Shown here: piece after piece, positions 8,891 to 16,327 of the stretch
Layout of the letters: each line of letters starts with the position of its first letter
How positions within the stretch are numbered: the first letter of the stretch is position 1
Assembly (NCBI RefSeq): GCF_024206495.1
Contig: NZ_JAMBPQ010000007.1
Span: 124,001-188,000, forward strand
Length of the DNA stretch: 64,000 nt
Reading direction: 5' to 3'
DNA from: Paraburkholderia sp. CNPSo 3272
GTDB lineage: Bacteria > Pseudomonadota > Gammaproteobacteria > Burkholderiales > Burkholderiaceae
Made by a program: the position numbers and the translations under genes
The notes under the pieces: model-generated
The model's input: only the letters and a program-made list of their open reading frames with translations
The model's database searches: none
Told to the model about the DNA's origin: nothing

Positions 8891-9451
8891 ATGAACAAGG
8901 CCTTTGTCAAAGAGTCGACCGACAGCGAGGACGACGATCTCGAAGCCGGTCTCCCGGAGATTCCCGCCGGCACGAAGAACTACATCACGCCCGCCGGCTA
9001 CGAGCGCATGCGCGGCGAACTGCTGCACCTGATAGACGAGGAGAGGCCCGAAGTGGTCAAGCTCGTCTCGTGGGCGGCCTCGAACGGCGACCGTTCCGAA
9101 AACGGCGACTATATCTACGGCAAGCGCCGGCTGCGCGAAATCGACCGGCGCATCCGCTTCCTCACGAAGCGGCTGGATCTGGCCGAAGTCGTGGACAGCA
9201 GCCGGCAGGAGAGCGTCGATCAGGTGTTCTTCGGTGCAACGGTCGAGTACGGTACCGAGGACGGCCAGGCGCATACGATCACGATCGTCGGCATCGACGA
9301 GGTCGATCTCGACCTCGGTCACGTGAGCTGGGTTTCGCCCGTCGCGCGAGCGCTCCTGAAGGCGAAGATCGGCGATCAGGTCACGCTGCACACGCCGGCT
9401 GGGCCGGAGCCGATCGACGTGCTGGACGTGCGTTATCCGCCGCGCGCCTGA
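8891..9451 (+). CDS. greB: Transcript cleavage factor GreB
   Basis: 186 aa. Rescues backtracked RNA polymerase by stimulating transcript cleavage through the secondary channel. N-terminal coiled coil with the tip motif NGDRSENGDYIYGKRRLREID, whose acidic residues coordinate the catalytic metal. The C-terminal FKBP-like domain ends IDVLDVRYP. NYITPAGYERMRGEL is a GreA/GreB family start block. The spacing and the YIYGKRRLREIDRRIRFL run favour GreB over GreA. It has a 30-residue acidic N-terminal extension compared with E. coli. No strong ribosome site before ATG 8891. A shared hairpin terminator follows. Confidence 0.9.
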   Translation: MNKAFVKESTDSEDDDLEAGLPEIPAGTKNYITPAGYERMRGELLHLIDEERPEVVKLVSWAASNGDRSENGDYIYGKRRLREIDRRIRFLTKRLDLAEVVDSSRQESVDQVFFGATVEYGTEDGQAHTITIVGIDEVDLDLGHVSWVSPVARALLKAKIGDQVTLHTPAGPEPIDVLDVRYPPRA

Positions 9452-9480
9452 GTGCATCCGTTGTTGGGGAAATAAAAAAA

Positions 9481-9501
9481 GGCACCCGAGGGTGCCTTTT
9501 T
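9481..9501. terminator. Bidirectional terminator between greB and the porin
   Basis: Stem GGCACCC / GGGTGCC with a 2-base centre, flanked by A7 on the left and T5 on the right, so it works as an intrinsic terminator for greB on the plus strand and for the converging porin gene on the minus strand. Confidence 0.85.
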
Positions 9502-9540
9502 CAGCTGCAGTGCTGGCCGAGGCGGCCAGCAGCGTGCTGC

Positions 9541-10740
9541 TTAGAAGCGGTGACGCATACCAACCGTCACAGCAACCTGGTCTTGACGGGTCGAAGCCGA
9601 ACCCAGACCGTTCAGGTACGCGCCGATGTTCTCCGGGTTCGACGACACGTGCTGCCAGTCGCCTTGCAGGTAGACGTCGGTGCGCTTCGACAGTGCGTAG
9701 TCCGACTGCAGTGCGACCGTGTTGTAGTTCGGGTTCACACCGCCGCCGAGGTTCGCACGGGTGTACGTGTACGCGCCAGCCAGGCTCAGAGCCGGGGTCA
9801 GTGCGTAACGGATGTTGCCTTCAAAGTTCTGGAAGCGTGCGCTGTTCGCGTTGAAAGCGATGCCGCCCGTCGTGGCCGAACCCGTACCCGATTGCGTACC
9901 CGAGATGCCGCCGCCGTTTGCGTTGCTCAGGTTCGTCTGCGTGTACACGAAGCCAGCCGTTGCCGGGCCGAACGTGTAGTTGATGCCGCCGCCGAACGTG
10001 CGCTGACGGCCTGCCAGGAACGTCCACTCACCCGTTTGTGCGCCTGCTGCGCTCGAGGTCGGCGAGTTTGCTGCCGTGCCGAGTGCGCCGTGGAACGTAG
10101 TCGACGTAACGTCGTTGTTCAGTTGCAGGTAGGCTGCGGCAAAGTTCAGGCCGCCCCAATTGTAGTTTGCGCCGAAGCTGTATGCACGGTTGTTCGCGAA
10201 GTTCGTGCTGTTCGAGAACGAGTACGTACCGCCGAACTTGAAGCCAGCGTAGTTGACGCTCGAGTACTTGATCGTGTTGTTGAAACGAACCGAGTTGTTC
10301 AGGTTGTCGTTGTCAAACGGGTGCGCGGCGATCGTGCCACCGTATTGCGTGCCGGTGTTCGACAGCGGTGCAAGGTAGTCGACCACGGAGTCGTACTGAC
10401 GACCGAGGGTGACAGCACCGTACTGGTCGCTTGCGAGACCGACGAACGCCTGACGGCCGAACATGCGAGCCGACTGGCTAGCCGTGCCGTTCATGATGTT
10501 GAAGCCGTTTTCCAACGTGAAGATGGCCTTCAGACCGCCACCGAGGTCTTCAGCGCCGCGCAGGCCCCAACGGCTGCCGTTGACCGTGCCGCTCGATGCC
10601 TTCCAGAGGCTGTGGCCGCCGGAGTTGTTTGCGTACGTGATGCCTGCGTCGATCAGGCCGTACAGCGTAACGCTGCTTTGCGCGTGTGCAGCCGTTGCAA
10701 AAACGCCCGTCAGGGCGGCGACCATGAGAGTCTTTTTCAT
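9541..10740 (-). CDS. Gram-negative porin (OmpC/Omp38-type)
   Basis: 399 aa outer-membrane trimeric porin. Signal peptide MKKTLMVAALTGVFATAAHA, then the family start QSSVTLYGLIDAGI. Alternating beta-strand pattern with many Gly/Asn/Tyr, GRQAFVGLASDQYGAVTLGRQYD (the conserved early block) and a C-terminal Phe (MRHRF), the outer-membrane sorting signal. ATG 10740 is preferred: CGGAG lies 8 bases upstream and the signal peptide begins there; the open frame upstream is leader. The leader carries 14-bp tandem repeats and a palindrome (10834-10876). General uptake of small hydrophilic solutes is the likely role; no substrate can be assigned. Confidence 0.93.
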   Translation of the reverse strand: MKKTLMVAALTGVFATAAHAQSSVTLYGLIDAGITYANNSGGHSLWKASSGTVNGSRWGLRGAEDLGGGLKAIFTLENGFNIMNGTASQSARMFGRQAFVGLASDQYGAVTLGRQYDSVVDYLAPLSNTGTQYGGTIAAHPFDNDNLNNSVRFNNTIKYSSVNYAGFKFGGTYSFSNSTNFANNRAYSFGANYNWGGLNFAAAYLQLNNDVTSTTFHGALGTAANSPTSSAAGAQTGEWTFLAGRQRTFGGGINYTFGPATAGFVYTQTNLSNANGGGISGTQSGTGSATTGGIAFNANSARFQNFEGNIRYALTPALSLAGAYTYTRANLGGGVNPNYNTVALQSDYALSKRTDVYLQGDWQHVSSNPENIGAYLNGLGSASTRQDQVAVTVGMRHRF

Positions 10741-11150
10741 CTTTGTAAACTCCGAGAACAGAGGTGGGTTTCGTTGAACCCCGTTTGGGAAACCGTCTAT
10801 GCGAAGCGCAGCGAGAGGCAAGTTCGCGTGGTACGAATTAATTCGTCGGAGACAATCCGTCCGAGACAATTCGTCCGTGTCGGTTTCCAGACAGGCAGAG
10901 TGTAGAGAGGGTGCTCGAAGAGGGGGTATTCCGAAATCCGCAATAAAGTATTGCGCCATCGGAAATGATTATTTCGCTCGTCTTAAGCCCTGCTGGCAAA
11001 GGCTTTGAGCGGTTTTCTGAGGGAGGGGAGGAAGCTGTCAACCGCTGGAGCGTTGTGCAATCGCTACAACAATTGATTGCGAAAAACGGCTTAAAACAGT
11101 CTCAACTGATTATTGCGCCCGGCGTAACAGATGATTGTGCGTCGCATGCT
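10741..11150. other. Porin upstream region without further genes
   Basis: Apart from the repeats at 10834-10876 I find no gene here. A weak minus-strand -10-like TACACT is at 10899-10904 without a good -35. A plus-strand 62-codon frame at 10965-11153 has no ribosome site and no recognisable content. Confidence 0.4.
10834..10876 (-). repeat. Palindrome plus 14-bp tandem repeats in the porin leader/promoter
   Basis: The perfect 14-base palindrome ACGAATTAATTCGT (10834-10847) is followed by two tandem 14-mers differing at one base (GAGACAATCCGTCC and GAGACAATTCGTCC, 10849-10876). Read on the minus strand, the palindrome edge and the repeats give three similar units about 14 bp apart, centred 95-135 bases upstream of the porin start. 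Either a multi-site operator or a structured 5' leader. Confidence 0.55.
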
Positions 11151-11179
11151 TAATCCTCAGACGTGGGTCCGGCTATACT
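11150..11179 (+). promoter_or_regulatory. Candidate promoter of the small RNA
   Basis: TATACT (-10, 5 of 6 to consensus) at 11174-11179, with a weak -35 TTAATC at 11150-11155 and an 18-bp spacer. Transcription would start near 11186, exactly at the first hairpin. Confidence 0.4.
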
Positions 11180-11185
11180 TCGATG

Positions 11186-11269
11186 GCTGCTTTCCGAAGC
11201 AGACTTTTTCGTTGACGAAAAAGATCTCCAAACCTTTGTCGGCGCGGCCTTTCAGCCGCGCTTTTTTTT
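11186..11269 (+). ncRNA. Candidate small regulatory RNA, about 84 nt, three hairpins
   Basis: Three perfect hairpins follow each other. CTGCTT-TCCG-AAGCAG is at 11187-11202. CTTTTTCG-TTGA-CGAAAAAG is at 11204-11223. The terminator stem GCGCGGC/GCCGCGC at 11242-11261 is followed by T8 (11262-11269). Between hairpins 2 and 3 is an 18-nt unpaired stretch containing CTCC, a possible anti-ribosome-site seed. No open frame with a ribosome site exists in it. The long U-tail and single-stranded seed are typical of Hfq-dependent RNAs. It could instead be the end of a longer transcript, but no upstream gene on this strand needs a terminator. I do not recognise a named RNA. Confidence 0.55.
11242..11269 (+). 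terminator. Intrinsic terminator of the small RNA
   Basis: 7-bp GC stem GCGCGGC/GCCGCGC, 6-base loop, T8 tail. Only functional on the plus strand; on the minus strand there is no T-run. It overlaps the last six codons of the converging 83-codon gene. Confidence 0.85.
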
Positions 11270-11503
11270 GCCCGTCTTCAGGCCACGCGTGCCACGTGAA
11301 CCCCTATCGGGGCCCTCTTGCGGCGGCTCGGGCTGCAGGCTCCAGTCTTCCATCACGTAGTGCCTCGCGTCCATAGGGGAACACAGCAGGTTGTGCCAGT
11401 GATCCCCATGCCATGCGCCATAGGCTTCGGCTTCTGCAGCCGGTGACGCAATCCCGTCTGTTTCTACGAGCCAATGAATCCATCGCCGCAGTGCTGTCAG
11501 CAT
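11252..11503 (-). CDS. Hypothetical 83-aa protein
   Basis: 83 aa, not recognised. Chosen start ATG 11503 is preceded by GGAGGTCATC, a near-perfect ribosome site at 6-base spacing. A longer open frame (to 11587) has no such signal. The protein begins MLTALRRWIHWLVETDG, has a HGDHWHNLL stretch rich in His/Trp in the middle and a very basic tail (KTGKKKRG) encoded by the T-run of the small-RNA terminator on the other strand. It is probably soluble; no transmembrane segment or signal peptide. Converges on the small RNA with an 18-bp overlap. Confidence 0.5.
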   Translation of the reverse strand: MLTALRRWIHWLVETDGIASPAAEAEAYGAWHGDHWHNLLCSPMDARHYVMEDWSLQPEPPQEGPDRGSRGTRGLKTGKKKRG

Positions 11504-11755
11504 GATGACCTCCGATGCCGCTAACAATATGGATGATGAATTGAATGTATTACTCGAACAACCGGGAGAAACACTTACGTTTGACACGAATTGTTACAGT
11601 TCGGGAAAACTTCCCTGTACAAATGACGTGGCGAGATAATCGAGTAAAAATGACGCAGCTCTATATTCGATTCCGCTTGCATACGATTTTCTTGCCGCTT
11701 TTTGATGCGTACCGCTTTTATCGTTGAATCGGGAATGCTGTTATAAAAAATTCGC
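11504..11755. other. AT-richer gap upstream of cspA
   Basis: Clearly lower GC than its surroundings. Holds the upstream region of the divergent 83-codon gene and the area before the cspA promoter. A TTGACA at 11581-11586 has no matching -10 at 16-18 bp. No gene is supported. Confidence 0.4.
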
Positions 11756-11785
11756 TTGACTGGCGATTGACGTTCCCCGTATAAC
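11756..11785 (+). promoter_or_regulatory. cspA promoter
   Basis: TTGACT at 11756-11761, 18-bp spacer, TATAAC at 11780-11785. Transcription from about 11792 gives a leader of about 124 nt before the cold-shock gene, in line with the long structured leaders of csp mRNAs. Confidence 0.7.
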
Positions 11786-11915
11786 GGCAAGGCTGATTTT
11801 CGTTCTGCTGCAATTTCAAAACGTGGAATTCGCTGGGGCGGGACAGCGGGAATTGGCTGGATACGGCGTGAGGGTTATTACCCGCGTCATTAAAATCTCG
11901 AGGGAAAACTGAAAC

Positions 11916-12119
11916 ATGGAAACCGGTATCGTCAAGTGGTTCAATGATGCGAAAGGCTTTGGCTTCATCACGTCTGACGCCGGCGGCGACGATCTGTTCG
12001 CGCACTTCTCGGAAATCCGTGCCGACGGCTTCAAGTCGTTGAAGGAGAACCAGCGTGTGTCGTTCGACGTCAAGGTCGGTCCGAAGGGCAAGCAGGCCGC
12101 GAACATCCAGCCGCTGTAA
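11916..12119 (+). CDS. cspA: Cold-shock protein (CspA family)
   Basis: 67 aa single cold-shock domain that binds single-stranded RNA/DNA and melts mRNA structure. RNP1 KGFGFI at 13-18 and RNP2 DLFAHF at 26-31 are intact, and the start [18 protein letters not shown] is the standard family N-terminus. Ribosome site GAGGGAAAA upstream. It stands alone between a clear promoter and a clear terminator, so it is monocistronic. Whether it is cold-inducible cannot be told from the sequence; the leader length fits post-transcriptional control. Confidence 0.95.
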   Translation: METGIVKWFNDAKGFGFITSDAGGDDLFAHFSEIRADGFKSLKENQRVSFDVKVGPKGKQAANIQPL

Positions 12120-12165
12120 GTACAGCGTGCGAGCGCTCGCTGTGCGAACGCTCATGCGACACCAG

Positions 12166-12196
12166 GCCCCGGGCAAACCCGGGGCTTTTTTATTTT
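12166..12196 (+). terminator. cspA terminator
   Basis: 8-bp stem GCCCCGGG/CCCGGGGC with a CAAA loop followed by TTTTTTATTTTT. Confidence 0.9.
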
Positions 12197-12396
12197 TGAC
12201 CTATTGTTATTTGGTTAAATTTACGGGTTACGTCTTTACTCCCGAATTAATCGGGAAAACCCTGGGAATTCACGATTTTCTCGATTCGGGTTTTCACTAA
12301 AAGCCGAAAGTCGCATCTACGCTGCCGGAACCGTCGGCGCGTGGCGTCCAAACGGTGCATACTTGGGCCGTTTTCCATTTCCCTGTCGTTTTTCCC

Positions 12397-13563
12397 ATGT
12401 TTGAATCCCCCTTGAGCGCCGCACAGGCCGCCGGCGACCTTCCCATCGTCTTCGTGGACCTCGAGACGACCGGCGGTTCGGTAGCCGAGCACCGCATTAC
12501 CGAAGTTGGCGTTGTCGAGGTGGCGCAAGGGCAGGTCACACGATGGAGCACCCTCGTCGATCCGGGCCAGCCTATCCCGCCCTTTATCCAGCAACTCACG
12601 GGTATTACGGACCGGATGGTGCGCGGCGCGCCGCGCTTCGCCGAAATTGCCGCGGAACTCCATGGGCGACTCGTCGGCAAGCTCTTCGTCGCGCACAACG
12701 CGGCCTTCGACCGTGGCTTTCTGCGCGCGGAGTTCGAACGTGCCGGTTATTCCTTCAGCCCCGATGTCTTGTGCACAGTGCGCCTGTCACGGGCGCTTTT
12801 TCCTGGTGAGAAGCGCCATGGGCTCGACGCGCTGGTCGAGCGCCACGCGCTCGTGCCGTCGGATCGCCATCGCGCGCTCGCCGATGCCGATCTCCTGTGG
12901 CAGTTCTGGCAGCGCCTGCCGACGCTTGTGCCCAGGGAAGCGCTGGCGTCGCAGATCGAGCGCACGACGCGCCGTCACGTACTGGCCGGCGACATTACCG
13001 ACGAACTGATCGACACGGCGCCGGCAGGCCACGGCGTGTATGCGTTCTTTGGCGAGAACGACGCACCGCTCTACGTGGGGCGCAGCGTCCGGGTGCGCCA
13101 GCGTGTGCGCGCACATCTTTCGGGTGAGCGGCGCTCGTCGCGCGAACAACGGATGGCGCAGCAGGTCCGCCGCGTGGAGTGGCGTGCGACAGGCGGCGAG
13201 CTTGGCGCGCTGCTTGTCGAGGCGCAGTGGATTGCCACGCTCAAACCCTCGTTCAACCGCGTGCCGCGTGTGTCGAAGCGCGACCCCGCGGACCTTGCGG
13301 CGGCGCCGTGGCCGTTCGGCGGCGCACTGGTCGTGTTCGAGCAGGACTCGACGAACGGCGCCGACGTTTATCACCTGATCGATCGCTGGTGCTATATGGG
13401 CGCCTTTCCAACTACAGCCGAGGCAGAGGCGCTGATGGACAGCAGCGCCGAGCGGGTGTTCGAGCTTGCGACCTGGCGCATCCTGCAGACGCACTTCGAA
13501 CGCGGCCTGCGCGTGCAGGTGCTGCAACCCTCCGAGGCTGACGGCGTTACGAGCGCGGCATAA
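12397..13563 (+). CDS. DnaQ-like exonuclease fused to a GIY-YIG endonuclease domain
   Basis: 388 aa. N-terminal DEDDh 3'-5' exonuclease domain like DNA polymerase III epsilon: D21-L-E23 (VFVDLETTGG), D105 in HNAAFDRGFL, and H158/D163 in HRALADAD. After residue 205 a UvrC/Cho-type GIY-YIG domain follows: GVY at 213-215, YVG at 226-228, R229 and the catalytic-site E275 (LLVEAQWIA). All key residues of both nucleases are present. Proteins of this architecture are often annotated as epsilon-subunit-like or as Cho-like excinuclease. A role in DNA repair is inferred from the domains, not shown. ATG 12397 matches homologue length; a GTG at 12355 is also open. Neither has a strong ribosome site. Confidence 0.85.
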   Translation: MFESPLSAAQAAGDLPIVFVDLETTGGSVAEHRITEVGVVEVAQGQVTRWSTLVDPGQPIPPFIQQLTGITDRMVRGAPRFAEIAAELHGRLVGKLFVAHNAAFDRGFLRAEFERAGYSFSPDVLCTVRLSRALFPGEKRHGLDALVERHALVPSDRHRALADADLLWQFWQRLPTLVPREALASQIERTTRRHVLAGDITDELIDTAPAGHGVYAFFGENDAPLYVGRSVRVRQRVRAHLSGERRSSREQRMAQQVRRVEWRATGGELGALLVEAQWIATLKPSFNRVPRVSKRDPADLAAAPWPFGGALVVFEQDSTNGADVYHLIDRWCYMGAFPTTAEAEALMDSSAERVFELATWRILQTHFERGLRVQVLQPSEADGVTSAA

Positions 13564-13572
13564 TAACCCCGC

Positions 13573-14163
13573 TCAGGCAACCCCGCCTACGCCGCCCGAT
13601 TCGCACACATGCTCCAGGGCCTGATTCATCGCATTCGTGCGCGCGGAGTCGTAGCGCGTGAGCTCCTTCCAGTTCGCAACCGTTCTTGCGACGCGCGCCG
13701 GACAGTCCGGTGCGCCGCGCAGCGGTTGCACCCGTGCGAGCGCGCCGATCAGTTGTCCGGTGAGTCTGTCGAGTTGCGGCCGCGTCGCCGTGGCGAGATC
13801 CGGTGCCGGGTCGCTTGGCCCCTGGGAGGCACGCCACGTGTCGAATAGCGACTTCTGCATTTGCGTGCTGGCATCGATCTGATCGCGGAAGAACGCACGC
13901 GCAAACGCGGGATCGACGCCGGCCGTCGTGGCGCGCTTCTGCACGTCGGCGAGCAGGGCGTCTTCACGGGGCGTGTCGGTGATCGGTTTGTGATGCTGCC
14001 ATTTCCAGTGCGCGACCGGTTCGGCGAGCGCCAGCCGCTGCGAAACGAGCGCGACGAGGTTGGTCAGGGCGGTGTCGTCACCGTCGGCGTGGACGGATGC
14101 GATCGGCAGGGCGAAGAGCAGCGCAGCAGCGCAACGCGCGCTCGCGCGGGCAAGCAATGTCAT
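13573..14163 (-). CDS. Exported chorismate mutase (AroQ gamma class)
   Basis: 196 aa. Converts chorismate to prephenate. The all-helical AroQ motif is visible: LVALVSQRLALAEPVAHWKW, then the PITDTPREDALL block with the Arg/Glu-type active-site pattern of periplasmic (gamma) AroQ enzymes. A signal peptide is present (RASARCAAALLFALPIASVHA), so the enzyme is predicted to be periplasmic or secreted, unlike the cytoplasmic domain of PheA at 59 kb. The C-terminal part has two cysteines (CPARV and HVCES) that could form a disulfide. An in-frame ATG at 14202 would lengthen the leader by 13 residues; neither start has a clear ribosome site. It converges on the exonuclease gene with only 9 bp between. 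Confidence 0.85.
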   Translation of the reverse strand: MTLLARASARCAAALLFALPIASVHADGDDTALTNLVALVSQRLALAEPVAHWKWQHHKPITDTPREDALLADVQKRATTAGVDPAFARAFFRDQIDASTQMQKSLFDTWRASQGPSDPAPDLATATRPQLDRLTGQLIGALARVQPLRGAPDCPARVARTVANWKELTRYDSARTNAMNQALEHVCESGGVGGVA

Positions 14164-14419
14164 CGAGTGGAAGAAAGACGCCGGCAATGAAAACCGAAGC
14201 ATAGCCGGTTATGGTGCGCTTGCGTCTAACGGCGCTGGGGTCGAATCGAGATGGCCGCATGGAGACGCGCCAACCATCAAGCGCGCCGGGTGCTGGCTGC
14301 TACGGCGCAAAACTGCGCGCACAGCACGACACGCGCGTCCCCGAACTACGCGTGTCTTTATGCACACCAACGTCTATCGTGCGCGTGAGCCCGCGAGCGC
14401 GTACGTGTGCGTTTCCCCG

Positions 14420-14569
14420 TTACTTCTGTTCGTGTGCCTTGCGTTGCTCGTCGAGGAATGCCCGCACGTGAGCGGGCAATTCGTCGCCGAGAAACTCAAC
14501 GGCCACCGGTTCCGGATCCGGGCTGAAGACTTGGTCCGGGGTCGGAATCCTTGGCGGTTTGGCGTCCAT
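14420..14569 (-). CDS. Hypothetical 49-aa protein
   Basis: 49 aa, short, acidic and proline-rich (MDAKPPRIPTPDQ at the start), ending in the basic/charged helix FLDEQRKAHEQK. Not recognised. The start ATG 14569 has an excellent ribosome site, AGGAGAAAGATC, which decides both start and frame. A small hairpin-forming repeat AGCCG/CGGCT lies just upstream (14587-14602). No signal peptide or membrane segment. A real small gene is likely because of the ribosome site and the non-random composition. Confidence 0.6.
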   Translation of the reverse strand: MDAKPPRIPTPDQVFSPDPEPVAVEFLGDELPAHVRAFLDEQRKAHEQK

Positions 14570-15126
14570 GATCTTTCTCCTATGTAAGCCGATTATCCGG
14601 CTCGGTACTTCTGCTGCGCTAGCCCCGCCTACGGTAACGATGCTTTTCTCGCACGCGTGTTGCTTCTTCGCACGGCCATACAAATGATTAACGGCGCGGG
14701 AATATAATTGTTGAGATGTCCTTCGCACTCCCGCATGCTGCGTGAATCGCGCACGCTCCAAACTCTTCCAACTCTCGCGCGCACCCTCTGCTGCACTCGC
14801 ACAACGCCTTGAACGCCTTTCCCCCGGCTCTGATCACCGCACGCGCCCTGCCGTCTTGCCGCGTGCGTGTTGCGCGGCGCCGCAAGTAAGGGCGGTCCCT
14901 ACGGGGGGCTTCACCGTGCACCATCACTCGTCTACAACGGTCGATTATGCCTGGCCGTTGACGTCCAAACGTTAATAAGAATTAAAACTATGTAAGCGAG
15001 CGTTTCTATTCGATTGCGCAATTAATCTTTGTTGCGTTCCTGCCGCCGCCATTTAAAGACCGAACGTGCGTAAATAGCCGCGCATTCGGGCACGGCGTAT
15101 TGATGCACTCCGATAATCCGTTACGT
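14570..15126. other. Gap upstream of the 49-aa gene
   Basis: 557 bp without a supported gene. It contains the ribosome site and the AGCCG-N6-CGGCT dyad of the 49-aa gene. A plus-strand TATAAT at 14703-14708 lacks a -35 and leads into no gene or terminator. An AT-rich patch is at about 14970-15030. The 77-codon plus frame at 14742-14975 has no ribosome site. Confidence 0.4.
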
Positions 15127-16239
15127 TCAGGCCTCCGGCGCCGCCGGCACGCGCTGCACGTGAGCATGGTTCGCGGGCGTCGCGCGCACGTCCACCTGGC
15201 CATGAATGCGTGACTGGTGGCCGTCCGCGAACATGTAGTAGGGAAACGGGTGGGCGGGCTCGGAGGCCGCGTCGAGACGCGCGACCAGTTCGGGCGCGAG
15301 CGTGAAATCGAGCGCGCAAAGCGACTCTTCGAGTTGCGCGGCTTTGGTCGCGCCCACGATGATGCTCGCCACGCCGCGCTTCTGATACAGCCAGTTCAAC
15401 GCAACCTGGGCCATGGGGCGGTTGGCCTCGCGCGCGACCTGCTCGAGTTCGGCGACGATCGCGAAGTTGCGTGCCGAGAGCTTGTCGAAGCCGGGCGGCG
15501 GCTTTGCACCCACCGTCTGCAAGCGGCCAGCACCGCTCACTCCCTCGCTTGCCTGCGACGGCCGATATTTCCCCGAGAGCACGCCCATGCCGAGCGGACT
15601 CCACGGCACGAGCCCCATGCCGAGCTGCGTCGCGAGATCCGCGAATTCGTGTTCCGCGTTGCGTTCGATCAGCGAGTATTCGAGCTGCATGGCCGCTACC
15701 GGCTCGAAGCCGCGCCAGTCGGCCAGCGTCTGTGCGCGGCCCGCGTACCAGGCGGGCACGTCGGAGAGACCCACGTAGCGGATCTTGCCCGCACGCACCG
15801 CGTCGTCCATGGCGCGCATCACTTCGTCCGCAGGCGTCATGCGGTCCCACGTGTGCAAGTAATAGAGATCGATGTAGTCGGTCCCGAGGCGCGTGAGCGA
15901 GCCGTCGAGCGCACGCAGCAGGTTCTTGCGATGGTTGCCCCCGGCGTTCGGATTGCCCGCTTGCGCGTTGTACGAATACTTGGTGGCGATGACGAGCCGT
16001 TCACGCAGACCGCGTGCCGCCGCGAAGCGTCCCACCCAGGTTTCGCTCGTGCCTTCTGTGTAGAGGTCGGCGGTGTCGATGAAATTGCCGCCTGCGTCGA
16101 CATAGAGATCGAAGAGGCGCTGTGCAGTGGCTTCCTCGGTGCCCCAACCCCATTCGGTGCCGAACGTCATCGTGCCGAGGGCGATGGGGCTGACGCGCAG
16201 GCCCGAGCGGCCAAGCAGGGTGTAGCTATCGAGTTTCAT
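15127..16239 (-). CDS. Aldo/keto reductase
   Basis: 370 aa NADPH-dependent oxidoreductase of the TIM-barrel aldo/keto reductase family. The catalytic tetrad is readable: D55 and Y60 (FIDTADLYTEG), K87 (IATKYSY) and H129 (YYLHTWD). The cofactor-binding C-terminal block SIIVGATKAAQLEESL is present. The subgroup is that of Tas/YajO/voltage-gated-channel-beta-like enzymes; the substrate is unknown. Ribosome site GAGGAAA before ATG 16239. Divergent from a LysR regulator that begins 118 bp away, so that regulator probably controls it. The C-terminal tail of about 35 residues after the barrel is longer than usual. Confidence 0.9.
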   Translation of the reverse strand: MKLDSYTLLGRSGLRVSPIALGTMTFGTEWGWGTEEATAQRLFDLYVDAGGNFIDTADLYTEGTSETWVGRFAAARGLRERLVIATKYSYNAQAGNPNAGGNHRKNLLRALDGSLTRLGTDYIDLYYLHTWDRMTPADEVMRAMDDAVRAGKIRYVGLSDVPAWYAGRAQTLADWRGFEPVAAMQLEYSLIERNAEHEFADLATQLGMGLVPWSPLGMGVLSGKYRPSQASEGVSGAGRLQTVGAKPPPGFDKLSARNFAIVAELEQVAREANRPMAQVALNWLYQKRGVASIIVGATKAAQLEESLCALDFTLAPELVARLDAASEPAHPFPYYMFADGHQSRIHGQVDVRATPANHAHVQRVPAAPEA

Positions 16240-16327
16240 GGCGGTTTCCTCAAGGAGTGAGTGGCGAACGCGAACTCATCTTGCGCCTTTCCTTTTTGTG
16301 GAAAAATCGGGTTCACCTGAAAGCACT

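Noticed and set aside
10965..11153. 62-codon plus-strand frame before the small RNA
   Set aside because: No ribosome site, no recognisable content, and it ends before the presumed small-RNA start.
11581..11609. TTGACA as a second cspA promoter
   Set aside because: No acceptable -10 hexamer at 16-18 bp; the TTGACT/TATAAC pair at 11756-11785 is much better.
14742..14975. 77-codon plus-strand frame in the 14.6-15.1 kb gap
   Set aside because: No ribosome site, low-complexity composition, no terminator after it.
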